Of a DNA stretch of 42,638 nt, positions 31,463 to 40,589 are shown piece after piece (position 1 is the first letter of the stretch; every line of letters begins with the position of its first letter). The DNA is from an uncultured Lachnospiraceae bacterium (GTDB lineage: Bacteria > Bacillota > Clostridia > Lachnospirales > Lachnospiraceae), in the NCBI GenBank assembly GCA_902781325.1, contig CACZJD010000014.1, positions 1 to 42,638 of the forward strand, in the 5' to 3' direction. The notes beneath the pieces were generated by a model. That model made no database searches, had not been told where the DNA came from, and saw only the letters and a program-made list of their open reading frames with translations. The translations under genes and the position numbers were made by a program.

Positions 31463-34400
31463 ATGAACAAAAAGCCCAGAGTAGGACTTTGGCGCGTTCT
31501 GACGATCCTGTTCGCAGTTCTCTGCATCGGATCCATCGTAGGCAATCATTTTGCTAATCAGTATGCGACGACCATCAACGTAGCCCTTGGCACTTCATTC
31601 TCCAAGATCCAGGGATTTGATGAGAACACCAAGTATTTCGAGAGCGTATGAGCGTGAGCTCTGCGCGCAGGTAGAAGCCGAGGGCGCGGCGCTCCTTAAG
31701 AACGACAATCAGGCACTTCCGCTGGCAGGCGGATCCAAGGTATCCCTTTTCGCCAGAGGCAGCGTAGAGCTGATGTACGGCGGAACCGGTTCCGGTTCTG
31801 TAGACACCAGCCAGGCTCCCAGCCTCAAGGACGCCCTCACACAGGAAGGCATCGAGATCAACCAGGGTCTCTGGGACTGGTACACCTCCACTTCCGAGAA
31901 GTACGGCCGCAAGACCCCCGCTTCCATCTCTGACGCGCTGGTGGCAAACACTCAGTACGGCGTGAACGAGGCTCCCTGGGCAGAGGTCGAGAGCGCGAAC
32001 AGCTCCACATTCGCTGAGTACGGCGATGCGGCTATCGTAGTTCTGTCCAGATCCGGCGGCGAAGGCGCGGACCTTCCGGACGGCGATGACAGCGTATCCC
32101 TCGTGACTACTACAGAGGCTAAGAGCGCTGTAGGCGACAATAAGGGCGGCGAGCAGAGCTCTGAAGGCCCCAAGACTGCTGATGTTCACTACGGCATGGG
32201 TACAGAGGGCGACGGTGACTACCTTTCCCTTTCTCAGGAAGAGAAAGACATGCTGGCAGGCCTCAAGGCCCTCAAGGACAACGGTACTTTCAAGAAGATC
32301 GTAGTCCTTCTGAACACCTCCAATGCAATCGAACTGGATTTCCTTAATCCCGAGATCTGCGGAGTTGACTATGGCATCGACTCCTGCATGTGGATCGGCG
32401 ACGTGGGACAGACCGGTGCGATCGGCGTAGGACGCCTCCTTTCCGGTACAGCCAACCCTTCCGGATCTCTGGTTGATACCTACTGGTATGACAACATGAA
32501 GAACCCCGCAGTTGTGAACTTCTACACAGTACCTTACGCAGGCTATGAGAGCTATGGCCTGAACACAGAAGGCGCTGACGTGCAGGCTATGTACAGCGTT
32601 TATCAGGAAGGCATCTACCTCGGATACCGTTATCCTGAAACCAGATACGAAGACGTCGTCATGGGCACTGCAAACGCGGGCGATTTCAACTACAACACAA
32701 CTGTTGCTTATCCCTTCGGTTACGGCCTGAGCTACACGACCTTTGAGATGAGCGGCTTCCAGGTCAAAGAGAATGCGGACAGCTTCGACGTAACAGTTAA
32801 TGTCACCAACACCGGCAGCGCGGCAGGCAAGAAGACCGTTCAGGTCTACTTCCAGTCTCCTTACACAGACTATGACAAGCAGAACGGCATCGAGAAGGCT
32901 TCCGTTGAGCTTTGCGGATTTGGCAAAACAAAGATCCTCGAGCCCGGCGCTTCCGAGACAGTCACTGTTAATGTTCCTAAGAGAGAACTGAGAACTTACG
33001 ACGCAAACGGCGCTAAGACTTATATTCTGGATGCCGGCGACTATTACTTCACCGCAGCTATGGGTTCCCACGAGGCGGTCAACAATATTTTGGCAGCTAA
33101 GGGCTTCACAACTGAGAACGGCATGGACGCAGAGGGAAATCAGGCGATGGTCTACAAGTGGACAAACGCGGCGCTTGATACGACAACCTATGCGAAGTCC
33201 GAGGCTACAGGCGCAGAGATCACAAACCTCTTCGACGAGTCCGATCCCAACAAGAGCAGCCTTACACCCGGCAATGTTACATTCCTTAGCAGAAGCGACT
33301 GGGAGGGCACATTCCCGACACAGCGCGCACAGCTGACTATGAACGATGCTCTGGCAGCGGCTCTGCAGTTCACACAGTACAAAGCAGAAGAACACGCTGA
33401 TACCCCCATGCCGACACTGGCATCCGGCGGCAACATGACTATCTCCGAGATGATCGGAGCTGATTACAACGACGAGCGCTGGGAGAGCCTGCTTGACCAG
33501 CTCACATTCCAGGAGATGGTGACCACCATCACACTCGGCTTCCACAACACCGCAGCCTGCGAGAGCGTCTCCAAGGCGGCAACCAAGGACGAGAACGGCC
33601 CTCAGGGTCTGACTGCTTCCCTGGTCGGCGGCAAGTCCGCAATGTGCTACACATCTGAGGATGTCATGGCAGCAACAATGAACCTCGAGCTGATGGAAGA
33701 TGTCGGCCGCTGCATCGGCAACGACTGCCTGGATATGGGTTATTCCGGACTCTACGGCCCTGGCATCAACATGCACAGAACTCCTTATTCCGGACGTAAC
33801 TTCGAGTACTATTCCGAGGATCCCTTCGTAGCAGGCGCGATCTGCGCGGCAGAGACCAAGGGCATCCAGTCCAAGGGCGTATATGTTTACCTCAAGCACG
33901 TAGCTCTGAACGATTCCGAGACCTCCAGAAGAGGTGTCAACACATGGCTCAACGAGCAGACAGCCCGTGAGATCTACCTCGAAGTCGCGGACCGCGCGAT
34001 CATCGACGGCGGCGCATGGTGCGTCATGAGCGGATTCAACCGCTGGGGCGCTCAGTGGAGCGGCGAGAACTACAACCTGCAGACAGCTTACCTGCGCGGC
34101 GAGTGCGGCATGCGCGGCATGTCCATCACAGACTTCTCAGGCCTTAGCCAGTATATGGATGTGGCTGACGGTCTGATCGGCGGATCCGACATCTGGGACA
34201 GCCCGATGCCTATGATCCACACCAATATCGCAGGCGGCTATGCAGCGGATCCTTACATGGTCACACAGATGAGAGAGGCTATGCACAACATCCTCTACAC
34301 TGTAGTTAACTCCAACGCTATGAACGGATGGACTGCTGAGACACGCATTGTTCCCAACACGCCTTGGTGGCAGCTGGCGATCTACGCTCTGATCGCAGTT

Positions 34401-34475
34401 ACAGCTCTGCTCACCATCGGCAGTGGATACATGCTCTTCAAGAACAAGAAACTTGCAAAGGAGCTGAACGCATAA
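31463..34475 (+). pseudogene. Membrane-anchored, domain-permuted GH3 glycosidase with a frameshift near its start
   Basis: The gene starts at ATG 31463 with GGGAGG upstream and encodes an N-terminal transmembrane segment (LWRVLTILFAVLCIGSIV). It stops at 31651 (TGA) and continues in another frame from about 31640 (YERELCAQVEAEGAALLKN) to 34475. Domains come in inverted order: the GH3 C-terminal alpha/beta domain first, then an FnIII-like domain (about bases 32740-33000), then the TIM-barrel domain. Catalytic segments KHVALND, GRNFEYYSEDP and the nucleophile Asp in SITDFSG (34131) are intact. A C-terminal transmembrane helix (WWQLAIYALIAVTALLTIGS) ends the protein. Family members have a longer stretch at the break, so a short deletion is likelier than one lost base; a sequencing or assembly error is also possible. 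Confidence 0.85.
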
Positions 34476-34509
34476 TCGTCAGCAGTAATCGACTGCACTT
34501 TTCGCAAAA

Positions 34510-34539
34510 GCGGCCGGAGAGCCTGCCCGCCCCGGCCGC
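34510..34539 (+). promoter_or_regulatory. Hairpin between GH3 and transporter genes
   Basis: GCGGCCGG (34510-34517) pairs perfectly with CCGGCCGC (34532-34539). No T-run follows, so it is more likely an RNA-stability element or processing site than a terminator. Confidence 0.5.
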
Positions 34540-34562
34540 ATATTTCAGAACAGGGGGACATA

Positions 34563-36104
34563 ATGAACGATAACCAGCAGCAGTCCGGGACAACTCTGAA
34601 CCGGGCCAAGCCTTACCAGCTTGCGCTGTTTCCTTTGAACAACGGTGCAACGAACGTTTACTATGTTTTGATCCTCACTTATATCGCCACCTTTGGAAAC
34701 ACGGTGCTGGGGATCGCAACAGTATTCGCGTCCTTCATGGTCACCGGCATGCGCGTCTTCGACGCCATTACCGATCCGATCATCGGCGCGCTCATGGACA
34801 AAACAAACGGAAGGTTCGGAAAATTCCGTCCCTTCATGGTCATCGGATCTGTCATCATGGCAGTTTCCGTGGTCTGCCTCTATATTTTGACTCCTTTCGT
34901 GCCCGAGAGCATGATGGGACTTCGCTATGCGCTCTTTATTCTTCTCTATGCGGTATGGGTCATCGGATACACCTTCCAGACCTCTGTCACGAGAGCGGCG
35001 CAGGCGGTTTTGACGAATGATCCGAAACAGAGACCTCTGTTTACGATCTTTAATACGATCGGTTCACTGGCTGGTATGGGACTTATGCAGTTCATCGGAC
35101 CGATCCTCGCGAGGGACAACATCTTCGGCGATTACAACAGAAGCTGGTTTGCAGCGATCACACCTATCGGTATCTGCATCTCCGTGCTGCTTACCATCCT
35201 CGCGATCATTGGAATCTGGGAGAAAGACCAGCCCAAGTATTTCGGTCTTGGCGGCGGCAAACAGCAGAAGGTAAAAGTATCCGAGTACATTGAGATCATC
35301 AAAGCCAACAAGCCTCTGCAGAGACTGATGGTTGCCGGAGGAGCCTGCAAATTGGCTCTGTCTATCGCTACCAACATCACAGTCCTGATCATGCTTTACT
35401 CCTGCATGATGGGAGACTACGACGGACTCTACATGCCTATGATGGTTGTGGGCTACATATTTGCGGTTCCTTTCTTCGCGCTCACCGTGCGGACTTCCCA
35501 GAAGAAGGGCCAGAAAGCATCCCTGATGCGCTATGTGGCGGTCGCTTTCGTCTGCTACATCGGCGTGCTGGCTCTGCTCCTTCTGTGGAATCCCAATACT
35601 TCAATGCATATGCAGATCATGCATGACGGCAAGTTCGCCCTGAACTTCTACACCATTGCATTCATTCTGTGCTTCGGTATCGGTTACGGCGCCTATTACG
35701 CCACGGCGGATATGCCGATCCCCATGGTCGCGGATTGCGCGGACTATGAGACTTACCGCTCCGGTAAGTTCATTCCGGGTATCATGGGAACACTGTTCTC
35801 ACTGGTGGACAAGCTGGTATCCAGCCTTTCCGCTACCGTAGTAGGTGTTGCGGTCACGATCATCGGCCTGGACGCGCTGCCTACAAAGGCGACGCCTTAC
35901 ACAGACGGCATGAACATCGTAGTCATCATTCTGTTCTGCATTGTTCCCATGTGCGCATGGGCCCTGACACTGTGGTCCATGACAGGATATGAACTTGACG
36001 GTGAGAGAGTTAAAGAGATTCAGGAAGTCAACGGCAAACGCCGCGAGGCGATCGCGCAGGGCATGACGATCGAAGAGGCGATGGAGAAGTATCCGTCGCG
36101 GTAA
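34563..36104 (+). CDS. GPH-family sugar:cation symporter
   Basis: A 513-residue membrane transporter of the glycoside-pentoside-hexuronide (MelB/UidB) family with about twelve helices. The N-terminal cation site region DAITDPIIGALMDKTNGRFG (about residues 68-87) and the downstream GYTFQTSVTRAAQAVLTNDP loop are diagnostic, and ADCADYETYRSGKFIPGIMG near residue 395 matches the family's cytoplasmic loop. It follows the GH3 gene by 87 bases and probably imports the oligosaccharide or glycoside that the GH2 and GH3 enzymes release. A weak GGGGGA ribosome site precedes the ATG. Exact cargo is unknown; family members include glucuronide importers. Confidence 0.92.
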   Translation: MNDNQQQSGTTLNRAKPYQLALFPLNNGATNVYYVLILTYIATFGNTVLGIATVFASFMVTGMRVFDAITDPIIGALMDKTNGRFGKFRPFMVIGSVIMAVSVVCLYILTPFVPESMMGLRYALFILLYAVWVIGYTFQTSVTRAAQAVLTNDPKQRPLFTIFNTIGSLAGMGLMQFIGPILARDNIFGDYNRSWFAAITPIGICISVLLTILAIIGIWEKDQPKYFGLGGGKQQKVKVSEYIEIIKANKPLQRLMVAGGACKLALSIATNITVLIMLYSCMMGDYDGLYMPMMVVGYIFAVPFFALTVRTSQKKGQKASLMRYVAVAFVCYIGVLALLLLWNPNTSMHMQIMHDGKFALNFYTIAFILCFGIGYGAYYATADMPIPMVADCADYETYRSGKFIPGIMGTLFSLVDKLVSSLSATVVGVAVTIIGLDALPTKATPYTDGMNIVVIILFCIVPMCAWALTLWSMTGYELDGERVKEIQEVNGKRREAIAQGMTIEEAMEKYPSR

Positions 36105-36124
36105 ACAGACAAACATGAAAAAAA

Positions 36125-36164
36125 GGGTATAGTCGGCAAAACAGTGCCGGCTATACCCTTTTTT
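36125..36164 (+). terminator. Terminator after the GPH transporter
   Basis: GGGTATAGTCGGC (36125-36137) pairs with GCCGGCTATACCC (36146-36158), preceded by A residues and followed by T6. It closes the glycosidase-transporter operon. Confidence 0.9.
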
Positions 36165-36224
36165 CGTCAATAGAATCTGATATCGTGATATATTATAAAC
36201 ATGTTAACGATAAGGAGAAATTGC

Positions 36225-36890
36225 ATGTACGTGATCTTTGACATGGACGGCGTCATCGTCGATTCCGAAGCTGTTTATCTGGCTGGATATCTTCACGCCG
36301 CAGAGCTGTATGATCTTCCCATAGAGGATATGAGAACGGCCGTCGGCCGCGCCACCGGCGTCACGGACCAGATGGAGCGGGCCATTATGGTGGATACCTT
36401 CAGGCATCTGCCGCAGTTCAGTATGGATAAGACTTACAAGGCTTGCCGTGACTATTTCAACAACATTGTTGAGACAGGGCAGATGAAGCTCAAGCCCGGC
36501 GCGGCAGAGATACTTAAGTTTCTAAATGACAATAAGATACCCACAGGACTTGCATCCTCCTCGCCGCGGGCAATGATTAAGAAGGTTTTGAAGCCGCATG
36601 ACGTGCTGCGATATTTTGACACGATCGTCAGCGGAGACATGGTGGAGCGCGGCAAACCTGACCCGGAGATTTTTCTCAAGTGCGCGGCACAGCTCGGCAT
36701 CCCTGAGTCAAAATACAGCGAGACTTTCGTCATAGAGGACTCCCACAACGGCATCAGGGCGGCCCATGCGGCAGGAATGCAGCCGGTCATGGTGCCGGAT
36801 CAGCTCCCGGCGACGGATGAGATGCGGCGGTTGTCGGCAGCGGTGCTGCCTTCGCTGTCAGATGTGATAGAATGGCTGCAGAGCCGCTGA
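36225..36890 (+). CDS. HAD-family phosphatase/phosphoglucomutase-like hydrolase
   Basis: A 221-residue HAD-superfamily protein. Motif I is FDMDGVIVDSE with Asp6 and Asp8, motif II is GLASSSPR (about 113), motif III Lys is near 144 (RGKPDPEIFLKCA) and motif IV is VIEDSHNGIRAA (about 169). The cap domain lies between motifs I and II as in beta-phosphoglucomutases and sugar phosphatases. AAGGAG (36211-36216) sets the ATG at 36225 rather than 36201. It stands just after a terminator, with a TATTAT -10 near 36191, so it is probably transcribed alone. Confidence 0.9.
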   Translation: MYVIFDMDGVIVDSEAVYLAGYLHAAELYDLPIEDMRTAVGRATGVTDQMERAIMVDTFRHLPQFSMDKTYKACRDYFNNIVETGQMKLKPGAAEILKFLNDNKIPTGLASSSPRAMIKKVLKPHDVLRYFDTIVSGDMVERGKPDPEIFLKCAAQLGIPESKYSETFVIEDSHNGIRAAHAAGMQPVMVPDQLPATDEMRRLSAAVLPSLSDVIEWLQSR

Positions 36891-36923
36891 ACGAAAGATT
36901 AAACGGCTGCAGAGCCGCTGAAC
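36874..36923 (+). repeat. Tandem 31-bp duplication at the end of the HAD gene
   Basis: GGCTGCAGAGCCGCTGAAC occurs at 36874-36892 and again at 36905-36923. The first copy covers the last codons and stop of the HAD gene and the second lies in the gap, so the unit is a 31-base direct repeat. Confidence 0.7.
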
Positions 36924-37011
36924 AGAAAATGATTTATACTACAGGTTAAGTGACGATTAATGCTTCCCGGTGTACGTTAGGATTAAGATATAACGAAAGG
37001 AAGTGTTTAAA

Positions 37012-38214
37012 ATGTTGGAGATTAAAGGAAAGATCAACACAGCCATATGCTATGCTTCCGTGATCGAAGAGGAAGCGATCGAGCAGATCCGCCGCATGTG
37101 CGACTACGAGTTCACTGCGGGCAGCAGGATCCGCATCATGCCGGACGTGCACGCAGGTAAGGGATGCACGATCGGTACGACCATGACCATTACGGATAAG
37201 GCGGTTCCCAATATTGTGGGCGTGGACATCGGATGCGGAATGTACACGGTCAGCCTGGGCAAAGCAGATATTGATTTTGAGAGATTGGATGAGGCGGCTC
37301 ATTTCATTCCTTCCGGCATGAACGTGTGGGAAGGAAGACAGGAGCACTTTGACCTCGAGCAGCTTCGCTGCTACAGGGACCTCAAAGACGCGAAGCGCCT
37401 TGAGCGCAGCCTGGGAACACTGGGGGGCGGAAACCATTTCATCGAGATCGATGAGTCCGCGGACGGGGTTAAGTATCTTGTCATACACAGTGGAAGCCGC
37501 AACCTTGGAAAACAGGTCGCTGAACTCTACCAGAAGCTGGCTGTTGAGCTGAGCAAAGGGAAAGAAGAATACTTTAAAAAGAGGGATGAGATCATCCGCA
37601 CCTACAAGGAGCAGGGCAGGAAAAAAGAGATCCAGGCAGCTCTGAAGCAGATCAAGTGGGAGAGAAAGGAAAGCATGATCCCGGAGGATCTGTGCTTCCT
37701 CTACGGCCCTTACCTGGAGGATTACCTGCACGATGTCGAAGTGTGCCAGCGCTTTGCCCGCAGAAACCGCGAGAAAATGGCGGAGATCCTGCTGGAGCGC
37801 ACCGGTATTGCGGCGGGAGAGGCGTTCCACACTATTCACAACTACATCGATACGGAAGAGATGATCCTGCGCAAAGGGGCCATTGCTGCCCATGCAGGGG
37901 AGAAAATACTGATCCCGATCAATATGAGAGACGGGAGCGTATTGGCTGTCGGAAAGGGAAACGCGGAATGGAACTACTCTGCGCCTCACGGGGCCGGAAG
38001 GATCATGTCCCGAAAGGCCGCAAAGGACAAGCTCAGCCTGGAAGAATACCGTGAGACAATGAAAGGGATCTATACGACATCTGTAAATGAAGCCACCCTG
38101 GATGAGGCTCCGATGGCGTATAAATCCCTTGACGATATCATCGATGTCATACGCGACTCTGTTGACATCATTGATGTGATGAAGCCTGTGTACAACTTTA
38201 AGGCCTCGGAATGA
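37012..38214 (+). CDS. rtcB: RNA-splicing ligase RtcB
   Basis: A 400-residue RtcB-family RNA ligase, joining 2',3'-cyclic phosphate or 3'-phosphate ends to 5'-OH ends with GTP and Mn. Metal residues appear in MPDVHAGKG (His47) and VDIGCGM (Asp72, Cys75), together with LGGGNHFIEI and VIHSGSRNLG. The guanylylated histidine is His326 in YSAPHGAGR. The length is that of the shorter bacterial RtcB clade. AAAGGAAG (36996-37003) sets the ATG at 37012. No RtcA, archease or PrfH partner is adjacent. Its stop lies inside the loop of an intrinsic terminator. The role is presumably RNA repair. Confidence 0.94.
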   Translation: MLEIKGKINTAICYASVIEEEAIEQIRRMCDYEFTAGSRIRIMPDVHAGKGCTIGTTMTITDKAVPNIVGVDIGCGMYTVSLGKADIDFERLDEAAHFIPSGMNVWEGRQEHFDLEQLRCYRDLKDAKRLERSLGTLGGGNHFIEIDESADGVKYLVIHSGSRNLGKQVAELYQKLAVELSKGKEEYFKKRDEIIRTYKEQGRKKEIQAALKQIKWERKESMIPEDLCFLYGPYLEDYLHDVEVCQRFARRNREKMAEILLERTGIAAGEAFHTIHNYIDTEEMILRKGAIAAHAGEKILIPINMRDGSVLAVGKGNAEWNYSAPHGAGRIMSRKAAKDKLSLEEYRETMKGIYTTSVNEATLDEAPMAYKSLDDIIDVIRDSVDIIDVMKPVYNFKASE

Positions 38215-38225
38215 GGCCTTTTTTT
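38200..38225 (+). terminator. Terminator overlapping the end of rtcB
   Basis: AAGGCCTC (38200-38207) pairs with GAGGCCTT (38213-38220), with T residues to 38225. The rtcB stop codon lies in the loop and right arm, so the last codons double as terminator. Confidence 0.85.
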
Positions 38226-38263
38226 GAGGTCAAAATGGTATGTGCACTGATGCCGCGTCTGTG

Positions 38264-38269
38264 TATAAT
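38264..38269 (+). promoter_or_regulatory. -10 element for panE-type gene
   Basis: A perfect TATAAT lies 50 bases before the reductase start. The -35 position reads TGTGCA (38241-38246), a weak match at 17-base spacing. Confidence 0.45.
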
Positions 38270-38318
38270 AGAGATATGGAACGCAGCTTAGAGTTTCATG
38301 GAAGAAAGGAGAGCAAAA

Positions 38319-39275
38319 ATGAAGATCCGGTCAGTCGCCGTCCTGGGAGTGGGCGCAGTTGGAGCCTATATACTATATGGTCTTTCTCAGACGAAAGACG
38401 TCGACTTCTGCGTGGTCGCAGACGGAGCGAGAAAAGAGCGCCTTGAGAGGGACGGAATCCTGATCGATGACAAGAAAGCGGTCAAAATATTCCGGCCTGC
38501 CGTCAGGACGCCGCAGGAGGCACGCGGCGCGGACCTCCTGCTTGTGGCGGTCAAGTATACTGCTCTGGATTCTGTTCTGGAGGATATCCGCACCATCGCG
38601 GCTCCTGGTACGGTCGTCCTCTCTTTGCTCAACGGCATCGACTCAGAGGAGAAGATCGGAACAGTTATCGATCCTTCGCAGATCGTTTACTCTCTTATGC
38701 GGGTGAGCTCCGAGCGCACGACCCGGGAAGACGGCAGGAGTGTGATCACATTCGATCCGACGATCAAATGGGGCATCTACCTGGGTGAGAAGGGGACATC
38801 TGTGAAGTCGGAGCGAATCGAGGCGATTGAGGAACTGTTCGATGGCACGGACTGCAGCGTCTACTTTGTGGAAGACATCGTTCAGGACCAGTGGGCAAAA
38901 TATGCCTCAAATATCTGTTACAATCTTCCCCAGGCTGTTTTGAACCTGCCCTTTGGCGCATATTTTGACTCTGAACATGTGGCTTTTCTCAGAAAGAAAC
39001 TCTTCGACGAGGTATATCAGGTCGGTGCTGCGATGGGAATAGAGGTCTTAAGCCCTGCACTGGCGTGGGACAGCTGCGCGAAGACGGCGAGATTTTCCAC
39101 CCTTCAGGACCTCGACGCCGGAAGGCACACCGAGATCGATATGTTCGCGGGCGTCCTGATGGAGAAAGCGCGGCAGGCGGGCGTCAGTGTTCCCTACACG
39201 GAGTATACCTACCATGCGATCAAAGCATTGGTATGTATACTTAAAAACATAGGGGAAAGACAAAACATATTGTGA
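38319..39275 (+). CDS. panE: Ketopantoate reductase family protein
   Basis: A 318-residue NADPH-dependent reductase of the ApbA/PanE family. The cofactor motif is VLGVGAVGAYI (residues 7-17), the catalytic lysine is in QDQWAKYASNICYN near residue 190 and the C-terminal domain has the Glu/Asp segment LDAGRHTEIDMFAGVL. PanE makes pantoate for coenzyme A, but distant members reduce other 2-keto acids. No panB or panC is present. AAGGAG upstream sets the ATG at 38319. It is followed by a GntR regulator after 61 bases. Confidence 0.88.
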   Translation: MKIRSVAVLGVGAVGAYILYGLSQTKDVDFCVVADGARKERLERDGILIDDKKAVKIFRPAVRTPQEARGADLLLVAVKYTALDSVLEDIRTIAAPGTVVLSLLNGIDSEEKIGTVIDPSQIVYSLMRVSSERTTREDGRSVITFDPTIKWGIYLGEKGTSVKSERIEAIEELFDGTDCSVYFVEDIVQDQWAKYASNICYNLPQAVLNLPFGAYFDSEHVAFLRKKLFDEVYQVGAAMGIEVLSPALAWDSCAKTARFSTLQDLDAGRHTEIDMFAGVLMEKARQAGVSVPYTEYTYHAIKALVCILKNIGERQNIL

Positions 39276-39336
39276 TTTGGCAGAGAGTTTCAGATTTAAA
39301 TGATAAATTTTTAACACAGTATATGGGGTAGGTGTC

Positions 39337-40074
39337 GTGTCAGAGGGAATGTTCAAGAAAATAAAGAACAAATCGGTCGTACAAACTGTTGTAGACAGTA
39401 TTACAAAGGCGATCATCGCCGGGGAACTCAAGCCCGGAGACAAGATCCCGACCGAACTGGAACTGGCTGAGAGTTTCGGAGTTGGAAGAAACTCGATCAG
39501 AGAAGCGATAAAGATTCTTGTTTATTACGGCATCCTTGAAATACGCAGAGCAGAAGGAACTTTTGTATGCAACGGCTTTAATAAGATCATGATCGACCCC
39601 ATGGTATATGGCGTCATCCTTCATCAGAGCCAGGACTATGTCAACTTTATGGAACTGAGGGAGATGATGGAAGTCGGCGTCATGAGGCTTGCCATCGCCA
39701 AGTACAACGAGGAAGATCTCAATAAACTCAAGGAGAAACTTGAAATCCTCAAGAAGGAAATAGGGAAGGGACCTGAGAATATTGAGAATGTTTTTATCGC
39801 GGACAATGTCTTTCACGACACAGTCTCGGAAATGGGCCACAATCCGATCGTCGACAGGATCAACAACGTTGTCAGAGAGATGACTTACAAGATGCGCTAT
39901 CGCTCAGTGCTTAACATGCTCGAATCCGGAAGAGGAGACGAACTCTATGACGCGCATGAGACGATCTATAAGAAGATACTGAACCGCGATCCTTCTAATC
40001 TCAACGAGGACATCCGCAGGACATATTTCCCGGAAGAGGCCGATATGGACAATCCGGACGCGGAAGACCTGTGA
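39337..40074 (+). CDS. GntR-family (FadR subfamily) regulator
   Basis: A 245-residue regulator with an intact winged helix (about residues 12-80; PGDKIPTELELAESFGVGRN and SIREAIKILVYYGILEIRRA) and a FCD ligand domain (FMELREMMEVGVMRLAIAKY and the histidine-bearing NVFHDTVSEMGHN). The start is GTG at 39337 behind GGTAGGTG; a later ATG at 39349 lacks a spaced ribosome site. A closely related but damaged copy lies at 42227. FadR-type members usually answer to a carboxylate or sugar acid and control adjacent uronate or hydroxyacid genes. It ends before a strong terminator. Confidence 0.88.
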   Translation: MSEGMFKKIKNKSVVQTVVDSITKAIIAGELKPGDKIPTELELAESFGVGRNSIREAIKILVYYGILEIRRAEGTFVCNGFNKIMIDPMVYGVILHQSQDYVNFMELREMMEVGVMRLAIAKYNEEDLNKLKEKLEILKKEIGKGPENIENVFIADNVFHDTVSEMGHNPIVDRINNVVREMTYKMRYRSVLNMLESGRGDELYDAHETIYKKILNRDPSNLNEDIRRTYFPEEADMDNPDAEDL

Positions 40075-40118
40075 GACGGTTCTTTTTAAGAACGGTATAA
40101 AACAGACTATTATAATGA

Positions 40119-40157
40119 GAACCCCCCGCAAAGGATTATCGCCTTTGCGGGGGGTTC
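40119..40157. terminator. Hairpin terminator after the GntR gene
   Basis: GAACCCCCCGCAAAGG (40119-40134) pairs perfectly with 40142-40157 around a seven-base loop. The following T content is low (TGTTT), but the stem is very stable. Confidence 0.8.
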
Positions 40158-40192
40158 TGTTTGAGGGTATAGAAACACAGTATATCAGAATA

Positions 40193-40250
40193 AAAGCGCA
40201 GGCTGCATATTATGGAATGAGCAAGGGAAACGCATAATCACCTGCGCTTT
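40193..40250. repeat. Large imperfect inverted repeat
   Basis: AAAGCGCAGG (40193-40202) pairs with CCTGCGCTTT (40241-40250), and ATTATG (40209-40214) with CATAAT (40233-40238) inside. It has no T-run. The right arm runs into the frame of the dctM remnant. Confidence 0.6.
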
Positions 40251-40502
40251 AACGCCAAGGAAGCTCTGCTTTCCCTGATGACTCCGGTCATCATCATCGG
40301 CGGTATCTGGACCGGTGTATTCAGCCCTACAGAGGCTGCGTGCGTAGCCGTTGTCTATGCGTTCATTCTGGCTGTTATCGTTTATCGCGACATCAACCTC
40401 AAGGATATGTATGACAACCTCCGCCAGACTGTTTCGGACGGCGCAGGCATCCTGATCATCATCTGCGGCGCGGCGGCGTTCTCCTGGCTCGTCACAATGT
40501 AA
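40226..40502 (+). pseudogene. TRAP transporter large permease (DctM) fragment
   Basis: An open stretch of about 90 codons in which roughly residues RFNAKEALLSLMTPVIIIGG through WTGVFSPTEAACVAVVYAF are a clear internal piece of the TRAP large membrane subunit, which imports organic acids using a sodium gradient. Normal DctM has about 425 residues; both ends are missing, and the frame stops at TAA 40502 right after SWLVTM. There is no ribosome site or plausible start. No DctP or DctQ is nearby. It is a remnant or an assembly fragment rather than a working gene. Confidence 0.8.
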
Positions 40503-40589
40503 TTAATACCGTCACCACGGTTTATCTGGCAAAACATTGTGGACAGCGCACGTACAGCAACAAGAGTCAACAAAAAAGGAGTCAAAAAA

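Noticed and set aside
31463-31675. Programmed ribosomal frameshift in the GH3 gene
   Set aside because: No slippery heptamer or stimulatory structure is evident and family residues are missing at the break; deletion or error is simpler.
31575-33899. 774-codon open frame antisense to the GH3 gene
   Set aside because: Shadow of a strongly codon-biased gene; Cys/Val/Leu-rich translation with no domain and no ribosome site.
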